A stretch of 21,700 nucleotides of DNA from Halieaceae bacterium (GTDB lineage Bacteria > Pseudomonadota > Gammaproteobacteria > Pseudomonadales > Halieaceae): contig WTJR01000208.1 of the NCBI GenBank assembly GCA_011524755.1, positions 1 through 21,700 on the forward strand. Direction: 5' to 3'. Positions within the stretch are counted from its first letter, which is position 1, and the number at the start of each line of letters is the position of its first letter. Shown one piece after another: positions 7,865 through 13,302 of this stretch. Made by a program: the position numbers and the translations under genes. The notes under the pieces are model-generated. The model ran no database searches. It saw only the letters and a program-made list of their open reading frames with translations, and was not told where the DNA came from.

Positions 7865-9136
7865 ATGTCTGCAGATCAAGCCCCAAACGCCTTTTATGCT
7901 CAATCTGGTGGCGTTACGGCTGTCATCAATGCCAGTGCACTGGGGGTCATCCAAACAGCAGCGGCCTATCCCGACAAGATTGGAAAAATCTACGCAGGGC
8001 AGAACGGTATTCTCGGTGCACTTCGCGAAGAGTTGATCGATGTCTCACAAGAATCCCCAGAGGCTATTCAAGGTCTCATGACGACGCCGTCGGGCGCCTT
8101 TGGTTCCTGCCGCTACAAGCTCAAAGGCATCGATGAGAATCGAGCCGAATACGAGCGTTTGATCGAGGTCTTCCGAGCACACAACATCCGCTACTTCTTT
8201 TACAACGGCGGCGGAGACTCAGCCGATACCTGTCAAAAGGTATCTGAGATTGGCGAGAAAATGGGCTTCCCTCTGCAGGCGATTCATGTCCCCAAAACCA
8301 TTGATAACGACCTGCCGTTTACCGACAACTGCCCTGGGTTTGGCTCGGTGGCCAAGTACGTTGCCTTATCAACCCAAGAGGCCGCCATGGACATTGCGAG
8401 CATGTGCGCCACGTCGACGAAGGTGTTTATTCTAGAGGTGATGGGTCGACACGCAGGTTGGATCGCAGGCGCCGCCGGCTTAGCGGCGCATGAACAAGGC
8501 GACGCACCACACATTATTTTGTTTCCCGAGATAGCCTTCGATGAAGCGCGGTTCCTTACGAAGGTCAAAGAAACCGTTGAGACATACGGGTTCTGTGTGA
8601 TCGTAGCGTCGGAAGGAACCCAAACAGCCGATGGTCAGTTGCTATCTGGTTCAACGTCCAGAGACGCGTTTGGTCATGTTCAATTGGGAGGCCTTGCGCC
8701 GAAGCTCGCCAATCTGATTAAGCAAGCGCATGGCTACAAGTATCATTGGGCTGTCGCCGATTATTTACAGCGCGCAGCGCGTCACATTGCGAGTCAGACC
8801 GATCTCGATCAGGCCTTTGCACTGGGCAAAGCCGCTGTTGATCTTGCGATGCAAGGAAAGAATGCGCTGATGCCCACTATCGAGCGTGTGAGTGATGCTC
8901 CTTATCAATGGCGAATAGGCACCGCACCGCTAGACGAGGTCGCAAATCAAGAAAAAATGATGCCTAAAAGCTTTTTCAGCGATGACGGCTTTGGTATCAC
9001 CGCTGAGGCTCGTCGCTACTTCGCCCCCCTGATCGTGGGAGAAGCCTACCCGGAGTACGCCAACGGTCTCCCGGTCTACATCAAACTCGAGAAACACCTG
9101 GTAGACAAAAAGCTACCGCCTGACGAGCGCTGGTAA
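7865..9136 (+). CDS. pfp: Pyrophosphate-dependent 6-phosphofructokinase
   Basis: Interconverts fructose-6-phosphate and fructose-1,6-bisphosphate, most likely with pyrophosphate and therefore reversibly. The 423 residues fit the long bacterial PPi-PFK group. Residues that separate PPi from ATP enzymes favour PPi: GGGDS at 115-119, with Asp where ATP enzymes carry Gly (GGDGS), and PKTIDND at 143-149, with Lys where ATP enzymes have Gly (PGTIDND). MGRHAGW (193-199) is the sugar-phosphate block. The ATG at 7865 has AAGGAG at ideal distance; an in-frame ATG at 7823 adds 14 residues and lacks this site. Tail to tail with the VanY-like gene, two bases apart. The phosphate donor is inferred from motifs and not proven. 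Confidence 0.9.
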   Translation: MSADQAPNAFYAQSGGVTAVINASALGVIQTAAAYPDKIGKIYAGQNGILGALREELIDVSQESPEAIQGLMTTPSGAFGSCRYKLKGIDENRAEYERLIEVFRAHNIRYFFYNGGGDSADTCQKVSEIGEKMGFPLQAIHVPKTIDNDLPFTDNCPGFGSVAKYVALSTQEAAMDIASMCATSTKVFILEVMGRHAGWIAGAAGLAAHEQGDAPHIILFPEIAFDEARFLTKVKETVETYGFCVIVASEGTQTADGQLLSGSTSRDAFGHVQLGGLAPKLANLIKQAHGYKYHWAVADYLQRAARHIASQTDLDQAFALGKAAVDLAMQGKNALMPTIERVSDAPYQWRIGTAPLDEVANQEKMMPKSFFSDDGFGITAEARRYFAPLIVGEAYPEYANGLPVYIKLEKHLVDKKLPPDERW

Positions 9137-9138
9137 AC

Positions 9139-9816
9139 CTACAGCACGTATCGATCGAAGATCTCGTCCAAACACTGAGAGAGGAGTTCAAACCCCTCTG
9201 GTCTGAGGTGTGGTGATTGGTCCCATAACTCACGAAGAGCCTCGGGAGACTGATGACCTCGCAGCTGGGTCGCCCTCGGCAGGTAACTCAAGTGCCACGG
9301 TTCTATCGACACCCCCCCGCGGTCAGCGTCATAGGGTCGCTCGAAGCCTCTCGATTGTCCGCTGGCAATAGCCTGGTCTAGCCACTGTGTCAGTGCTGAA
9401 AAGTAGCCGCTATCACCGTACTCGCTGGGCGTTAATGCAAGCTTCTGATCCTCAGGCAATAAAGTTGGATCAAATACATCGAGATCGGTACCCCAATGGT
9501 GGCGAGATGTCCCCGGCAAAGCTGAGAACCGGAGTATGCGATGCAACCATTGCTCATCAGAATATGACTCTCGGCTAAGCGGACGGTCAGCGTCATCGAG
9601 CACGGGACGTTCGCCCCGCCACTTAGCATTGAAAATAGTCAGTTGCGAGGCGTAAGAGCGGTAGCTGGAAGCAGCAACCAGCTCAAAGCCTTCAGCCCTG
9701 GCGTCAAGCTGAAGCAACCCGAACTGTCGTGATACTTCGGAGTCCAGCATCGTGCGCTCGTCGTGGGCCACGAGTCCATGCTCGGAGAGCCCTAATGCCA
9801 ACAAATGGTCCGTCAT
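9139..9816 (-). CDS. VanY-like D-alanyl-D-alanine carboxypeptidase (peptidase M15)
   Basis: A zinc peptidase of the M15B/VanY type, expected to remove the terminal D-Ala of peptidoglycan stem peptides or related D,D-peptides. From the ATG at 9816 it has 225 residues. The family signature is visible: SRHHWGTDLD with S104, H106 and D113, and EPWHLSY with catalytic E172 and zinc ligand H175. The block SSYRSYASQ near residue 50 is also typical. I see no signal peptide or lipobox, which is odd for an enzyme acting on murein; it may be cytoplasmic, may act on recycled fragments (mpl is close by), or its start may be misjudged. A TTG at 9849 would add MRLCREVAIKN, which is not a signal peptide either. 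Divergent from dksA. Confidence 0.87.
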   Translation of the reverse strand: MTDHLLALGLSEHGLVAHDERTMLDSEVSRQFGLLQLDARAEGFELVAASSYRSYASQLTIFNAKWRGERPVLDDADRPLSRESYSDEQWLHRILRFSALPGTSRHHWGTDLDVFDPTLLPEDQKLALTPSEYGDSGYFSALTQWLDQAIASGQSRGFERPYDADRGGVSIEPWHLSYLPRATQLRGHQSPEALRELWDQSPHLRPEGFELLSQCLDEIFDRYVL

Positions 9817-9984
9817 GTTTTTTATTGCTACCTCACGACACAGCCGCAATTATGCGTTCTCGACGCCATGTTACAAACGCACTCAAAAGCCGCTAGTCAA
9901 CGGCCCTCAATTCTGATAGCTTCCCGTGCCCAATCGCGCAGGTCAACTGCGCCCCACTACGCATGCGTTTCAACGGAAACCCAC
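9817..9984. promoter_or_regulatory. Divergent vanY-like/dksA intergenic region
   Basis: This 168 bp gap lies between two divergent starts and must contain the dksA promoter. An open frame runs through it upstream of dksA (from 9805), but its product there resembles nothing and the frame has no ribosome site, so I treat it as non-coding. I see no convincing promoter hexamers, inverted repeats or terminator. Confidence 0.4.
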
Positions 9985-10707
9985 ATGGCAACTAAGAAGA
10001 CAACGGAAACCAAGGCAAAGGCCAAAGCAAAAGCGGCTCCTAAGGCAAAAGCGGCTCCGAAAGCGAAAGCAGAGCCCAAAGCCAAGGCGACTCCAAAAGC
10101 AAAATCGGCTCCCAAGGCAAAAGCAGCCAAGGCAGCGCCTAAAGCCAAGGCGGCCCCTAAGGCCAAAGCAGCGCCTGCTAAGAAAGCTGAAGCGAAAGCC
10201 AAGCCCGCCACAAAAGCAAAGGCAGCACCGAAGGCTAAAGCAAAGTCAAAAGCGAAAGCACCCTCAAATGTGGCTCGAGCTGTCGGTGAGGTTCAGAACT
10301 TCGATAACTTCAAGCCATACAAGCCATCGCGTGGTGAGAGCTACATGAACGAGGAGCAACTGGAGCATTTTCGTCAGCTTCTGTTGAGCTGGAGAGCCGA
10401 TCTCGTAAATGAAGTAACCAAAACCGTTGGTCATATGAAGGACGAGGCCGCGAACTTCCCTGACCCAGCAGATCGAGCAACGCAAGAGGAAGAATTTAGC
10501 CTCGAGCTACGTGCACGCGATCGTGAGCGCAAGCTGATCAAAAAGATTGACGGTACGTTAGAGCGAATTTCAATCGACGATTATGGGTACTGCGATGCCT
10601 GCGGTATCGAAATCGGCGTTCAACGGTTGGAAGCACGGCCCACGGCGACGCTATGCATTGATTGCAAGACCTTGGCAGAAATCAAGGAACGCCAAGAGCT
10701 AGGTTAA
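9985..10707 (+). CDS. dksA: DksA transcription factor with Lys/Ala/Pro-rich N-terminal extension
   Basis: DksA binds the RNA polymerase secondary channel and, with ppGpp, adjusts transcription at rRNA and biosynthetic promoters. From the ATG at 9985 the product has 240 residues; E. coli DksA has 151. Residues about 94-240 align with ordinary DksA: ESYMNEEQLEHF, the coiled-coil tip FPDPADRA with D160, D163 and A165, FSLELRARDRERKLIKKI, and a four-cysteine zinc finger (C203, C206, C224, C227), ending in DCKTLAEIKERQELG. Residues about 8-93 are a basic low-complexity tail of PKAKAA-like units, similar to histone-H1-like bacterial tails such as AlgP. The gene is followed by gluQ, a conserved pairing in Gammaproteobacteria. 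The ribosome site before the ATG is weak. Confidence 0.93.
   Translation: MATKKTTETKAKAKAKAAPKAKAAPKAKAEPKAKATPKAKSAPKAKAAKAAPKAKAAPKAKAAPAKKAEAKAKPATKAKAAPKAKAKSKAKAPSNVARAVGEVQNFDNFKPYKPSRGESYMNEEQLEHFRQLLLSWRADLVNEVTKTVGHMKDEAANFPDPADRATQEEEFSLELRARDRERKLIKKIDGTLERISIDDYGYCDACGIEIGVQRLEARPTATLCIDCKTLAEIKERQELG
10006..10263 (+). repeat. Degenerate tandem repeat coding Lys/Ala/Pro tail of DksA
   Basis: The DNA repeats a GC-poor unit based on AAGGCAAAAGCGGCTCC, giving PKAKAA-like hexapeptides with small changes (A to E, T or S). It is in frame with dksA throughout. Synonymous differences between units (AAG/AAA, GCG/GCA/GCC) show it is not a fresh expansion. Units of this type can change in number by slippage, so length may vary between strains. 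Confidence 0.85.
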
Positions 10708-10727
10708 TACCGGGGGGCGCTACGGAC

Positions 10728-11570
10728 TTGATCTATCGAGGACGATTTGCCCCATCTCCCACGGGCCCGCTTCATATGGGCTCCTTGGTCGCAGCATTGG
10801 GTAGCTTTCTCGACGCCCGATCACATCAGGGCGAGTGGTGCCTGCGTATCGACGATATCGATCCACCGCGCCACGATAAAGCTAGCTTCGAATCCATTCC
10901 CCGCTGCTTAGAAAGCCATGGCTTGACCTGGGATGGGCCTATTATTTTCCAGAGCCAGCGTCGTGAAGCGCATGAAGACGCCCTGTCCAAACTCAGGAAT
11001 GCGGGTCATTTGTTCGACTGTCTTTGCACCAGAGCCACCTTGGGTGAGCTTGGCGCCTGCGTTTCTGATTGCAGGGATCGCAAAGATATTGAAGGCAGCG
11101 TCCGTTTTTATGTACCAGCCGATGCCCCCAACCGAGTCAAGGACCTATTTCTTGGCGAACAACGTGCGTCGGCTCTACCCAGTAACTTCATTGTTAAGCG
11201 TAGGGATGGACTAATCGCGTATCAGTTGGCAACGGCAATCGATGACCTCGATGAGGGCTACACCCATGTGATTCGCGGTGCCGATCTACTTGAATCGAGC
11301 CTCCGCCAAATGATGCTTCATCAAACCCTAGGACGCCTTTCACCCGAGTACGGCCATTTACCCATCGTCACCGATCAATCCGGTAATAAGCTCAGTAAAC
11401 AAACCGGCGCTCAGGCGATTGATACCGATACCCCGAACGCGAATCTTCGCCGCGCATTGGCCTTTCTAGGACAGCCAACTCCCCCACAAGACGTGGATTG
11501 CGTTGAGGATATTTTGCAGCTTGCGACCGTCAACTGGCGACGCGATGCGCTAAACTCAAAAAATCTGTAA
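10728..11570 (+). CDS. gluQ: Glutamyl-queuosine tRNA(Asp) synthetase
   Basis: Activates glutamate and attaches it to queuosine at position 34 of tRNA(Asp); a shortened glutamyl-tRNA synthetase lacking the anticodon-binding domain. The 280 residues fit this size class. Visible are RGRFAPSPTGPLHMGSLVAALGSFLDAR (in pieces, residues 4-31, the HIGH-like motif), LRIDDIDPPR, a zinc site with C98, C100, C111 and C115, RGADLLESS, and the KMSKS-like GNKLSKQ (219-225). The start is uncertain. TTG at 10728 gives the family-like N-terminus, with a G-rich stretch at 10712-10717 as a loose ribosome site. An earlier TTG at 10662 lies inside dksA and is less likely. It starts 20 bp after dksA, without a terminator between, so co-transcription is likely. 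Confidence 0.92.
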   Translation: MIYRGRFAPSPTGPLHMGSLVAALGSFLDARSHQGEWCLRIDDIDPPRHDKASFESIPRCLESHGLTWDGPIIFQSQRREAHEDALSKLRNAGHLFDCLCTRATLGELGACVSDCRDRKDIEGSVRFYVPADAPNRVKDLFLGEQRASALPSNFIVKRRDGLIAYQLATAIDDLDEGYTHVIRGADLLESSLRQMMLHQTLGRLSPEYGHLPIVTDQSGNKLSKQTGAQAIDTDTPNANLRRALAFLGQPTPPQDVDCVEDILQLATVNWRRDALNSKNL

Positions 11571-11587
11571 CTTTTCAACACGATAAG

Positions 11588-11603
11588 TGTTACCTAGGTG
11601 ACA
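11588..11603. promoter_or_regulatory. 16-bp palindrome upstream of cbrB-like gene (possible CbrB autoregulatory site)
   Basis: TGTTACCTAGGTGACA is a palindrome with 7 of 8 base pairs matching around a CTAG centre. It lies 56-72 bp before the ATG of the sigma-54 activator gene. Its arms (TGTTAC/GTGACA) share the GTNACA core with the sites upstream of the predicted sRNA at 13063-13102, with the same 4-bp spacer. A second inverted repeat (ACATTT-GTGT-AAATGT, 11601-11616) overlaps it. I infer an activator-binding site. No -24/-12 element lies between it and the gene, so the effect could be repression or control of a sigma-70 promoter. Confidence 0.5.
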
Positions 11604-11659
11604 TTTGTGTAAATGTTCGTGTTAGCCTCTTCGGCGATTTCTGGGAGGAAAGAGTTGTA

Positions 11660-13042
11660 ATGCTTACGGTTCTCTTGCTCGACGATGACCCTATCAGTGC
11701 CACACATACAGCTGACGATCTAGCGGCTGAAGGACTGAAAGTAATCAAAGCATCGCCCTTTTCGGCGCTGGGTGCGATTAAAACGGCGGAGCGTGTTGAC
11801 GCTGCAATCCTAGATCCCGGACGCAATGAGGCCGGCGCGAACCAGCTGATCGCCGATTTGTATCCTGTCCCCGTCTTTATCCATGCACAACACGCATCAC
11901 TCAGATCAGCCGTAGAGCTCATGAAGGCAGGTGCGCGTGATTACTGGGCGAAGCCTGCCCCCATCAGAGATGTCCTTGACGCTATTCGACGCGCGTCGCT
12001 TGCCACATCGCAAAGCGCGGAAAACGCGGCACCTGCTGTCGAAGCCTTTGTTGGTAAGTCTATGGGCATGCGCGCTTTGATGACGATGGCAAACAAGGCA
12101 GCTAAAGCGAGCTCGACCGTTTTAATTATCGGTGAGACGGGGACCGGAAAGGAGCTCGTTGCACGTCACATTCATCAGACCAGTGAGCGCGCGGGTAAAC
12201 CCATCATTTCGGTCAATTGCGCTGCGATTCCCGAAACATTGATTGAATCTGAATTGTTCGGCTACGAAAAAGGTGCGTTTACTGGCGCGAATGCACAGCG
12301 AGTAGGACTGATTGAAGCAGCCGATGGAGGAACACTGTTTCTCGACGAAATTGGGGAACTTCCACCTTCCGCCCAAGCCCGATTGCTGAGATTCATTCAA
12401 GAGGGAGAGATTCGACGGATTGGCTCAGTTGAAAGTGCCAGCGTCAATGTCAGGCTCATTTGTGCAACACACAGGAACCTGATGGAACTTGAAAATACCG
12501 ATGCCTTCCGACGTGATCTATTTCACCGCATCAATGTGTTACGACTTGAACTGCCGCCGCTACGAGAGCGTGGCGATGATATTGAAGGCCTTACCAACTG
12601 GCTGGTGAAACGCGTGGCTGGACGCCTTGGGGTAGAGCCCAAGGCATTGTCAGACGAAGCCTATAACGCGCTGTCAGACTATAGCTGGCCCGGTAATGTA
12701 CGAGAGTTAGAACACACGATCGAACGAGCGCTTGTCATGGCAGATGGCAATGTCATTGCCATGAGCGACCTCAACCTTCCCAGTCACACCTCCGTTGTAT
12801 CAGCATTTAGCAGTCCATCTCCTGAGGAGCCAAAGCTTGAAGCTTCTGAATCGAGAGTCGAGGGTGAAACCGAGGCTGAGGAATTGTCGCTCGAAGATTA
12901 CTTCCAGCGCTTTGTTTTAGAGAATCAAGATGCGATGAACGAAACAGAGCTGGCTCAGAAGCTCGGCATCAGCAGAAAGTGCCTTTGGGAGCGAAGACAA
13001 CGATTCGACCTACCCAGAAAGCGTAAGCGAGGCGCTGCTTAA
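11660..13042 (+). CDS. cbrB: Sigma-54-dependent response regulator, CbrB-like
   Basis: An enhancer-binding activator of sigma-54 RNA polymerase, 460 residues. It has a receiver domain (about 3-115) with D8-D10, phospho-acceptor candidate D52 and K98. The AAA+ domain (about 130-360) has Walker A GETGTGKE (158-165), the sigma-54 contact loop GAFTGA (205-210) and Walker B LFLDEIGE (226-233). A Fis-type HTH closes the protein (about 427-448, ETELAQKLGISRKCLWERRQ). Position between gluQ and pcnB, and the block ASLRSAV-x-x-MK-x-GA-x-DY-x-AKP, match Pseudomonas CbrB as I remember it. Two oddities: the usual Thr/Ser before the receiver's fourth loop is Ala (A76 in FIHAQHAS), and cbrA is not next door. 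GGAGG precedes the ATG. Domain call certain; orthology probable. Confidence 0.85.
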   Translation: MLTVLLLDDDPISATHTADDLAAEGLKVIKASPFSALGAIKTAERVDAAILDPGRNEAGANQLIADLYPVPVFIHAQHASLRSAVELMKAGARDYWAKPAPIRDVLDAIRRASLATSQSAENAAPAVEAFVGKSMGMRALMTMANKAAKASSTVLIIGETGTGKELVARHIHQTSERAGKPIISVNCAAIPETLIESELFGYEKGAFTGANAQRVGLIEAADGGTLFLDEIGELPPSAQARLLRFIQEGEIRRIGSVESASVNVRLICATHRNLMELENTDAFRRDLFHRINVLRLELPPLRERGDDIEGLTNWLVKRVAGRLGVEPKALSDEAYNALSDYSWPGNVRELEHTIERALVMADGNVIAMSDLNLPSHTSVVSAFSSPSPEEPKLEASESRVEGETEAEELSLEDYFQRFVLENQDAMNETELAQKLGISRKCLWERRQRFDLPRKRKRGAA

Positions 13043-13062
13043 CACACCATATGGTGCGATAA

Positions 13063-13102
13063 GTAACATCAGGGGGTTTACTTCGGTAACACTTTTGTAA
13101 CA
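13063..13102. promoter_or_regulatory. Cluster of GTAACA sites: predicted activator binding region (UAS)
   Basis: Three identical GTAACA hexamers in the same orientation stand at 13063-13068, 13086-13091 and 13097-13102; the last two are 11 bp apart, one helical turn. The middle one forms an imperfect palindrome with the preceding bases (GTTTACTTCGGTAACA, 13076-13091), laid out like the palindrome before the activator gene. The cluster lies about 90-130 bp upstream of the predicted transcription start, the usual place for a sigma-54 enhancer. GGGGTTT (13073-13079) and AAACCCC (13102-13108) bracket the inner sites. Binding by the CbrB-like protein is inferred; from memory, GTAACA-type subsites are described for CbrB. 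Confidence 0.6.
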
Positions 13103-13133
13103 AACCCCTAATGGTCAGATACTCAAAAAACAT

Positions 13134-13146
13134 TAACGTATTGTTT
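13134..13146 (-). promoter_or_regulatory. IHF-like site between UAS and sigma-54 promoter
   Basis: TAACGTATTGTTT reads, on the opposite strand, as the IHF consensus WATCAANNNNTTR with 8 of 9 defined positions matching. It is flanked by an A-tract (13125-13130) and a T-tract (13144-13149), which favours bending. IHF commonly bends DNA between enhancer and -24/-12 promoter, and IHF dependence is reported for Pseudomonas crcZ as I recall. A short degenerate motif in AT-rich DNA can occur by chance, so the confidence rests on its position. Confidence 0.5.
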
Positions 13147-13165
13147 TTTATAGTAAAAATATGAG

Positions 13166-13181
13166 TGGCATGGCAAATGCA
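13166..13181 (+). promoter_or_regulatory. Sigma-54 (-24/-12) promoter
   Basis: TGGCATGGCAAATGCA matches the consensus TGGCACG-N4-TTGCW at 10 of 12 defined positions. GG (13167-13168) and GC (13179-13180) are separated by exactly 10 bp. With GC at -12, transcription should begin near 13191-13193. It lies directly downstream of a gene for a GAFTGA-containing activator and directly upstream of a short A-rich segment ending in a terminator. Confidence 0.8.
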
Positions 13182-13191
13182 CTAAATGTGA

Positions 13192-13284
13192 CAGAGCCAA
13201 AATAAGAATAAGCGGCCGAATAAAAATAATATGTGTCACTACGGACCTGGGCGGGGAAGGTAACTTCCCCCAGTTTCTTTTTTT
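13192..13284 (+). ncRNA. Predicted CrcZ-like Hfq-binding small RNA
   Basis: A transcript of about 93 nt is predicted from the sigma-54 promoter to the T-tract. It contains two blocks of four AAN triplets: AAT AAG AAT AAG at 13201-13212 and AAT AAA AAT AAT at 13219-13230, separated by the palindrome CGGCCG. (ARN)n runs bind the distal face of Hfq, and repeated AAnAAnAA motifs let CrcZ titrate Hfq/Crc in Pseudomonas. GTGACA (13188-13193) and TGTCAC (13234-13239) could pair and hold both blocks in one loop, if transcription starts a little early. The location between cbrB and pcnB is the crcZ location. It is shorter and has fewer motifs than CrcZ. No believable ORF lies inside. Not matched to any RNA family. 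Confidence 0.72.
13253..13284 (+). terminator. Rho-independent terminator of predicted sRNA
   Basis: GGGGAAG (13253-13259) pairs perfectly with CTTCCCC (13264-13270) across a GTAA loop (13260-13263), followed by CAG and a T-rich run with seven consecutive T (13278-13284). This is a standard intrinsic terminator and also fits the Hfq-stabilised 3' ends of sRNAs. It lies only about 19 bp before the first possible pcnB start, so pcnB must rely on read-through or a promoter not identified here. Confidence 0.85.
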
Positions 13285-13302
13285 CCCTTCACAGCACCTG
13301 AG

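Noticed and set aside
9805..9984. N-terminal extension of the dksA reading frame
   Set aside because: No ribosome site and no resemblance to any protein; the ATG at 9985 begins a sequence typical of basic tails (MATKKTTETK).
10933..11214. Open frame overlapping gluQ in another frame, and similar frames elsewhere
   Set aside because: Each is enclosed in a well-identified gene and has no domain, ribosome site or separate context.
11577..11591. AACAC-GATAA-GTGTT hairpin after gluQ as a terminator
   Set aside because: Five-bp AT-rich stem with no following T-run; too weak.
13045..13056. Perfect 12-bp palindrome CACCATATGGTG just after the activator stop codon
   Set aside because: Short, with no T-tract (not a terminator) and no second copy seen; may be chance, so not called as an operator.
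13073..13108. GGGGTTT/AAACCCC inverted repeat as a terminator of the activator gene
   Set aside because: 22-base loop and no T-run after the stem; better explained as flanking the GTAACA sites.
13161..13205. A 14-codon ORF (starting MSGMANA) over the sigma-54 promoter region
   Set aside because: No ribosome site, very short, and its start lies upstream of the predicted transcription start, so it would not be on that transcript.
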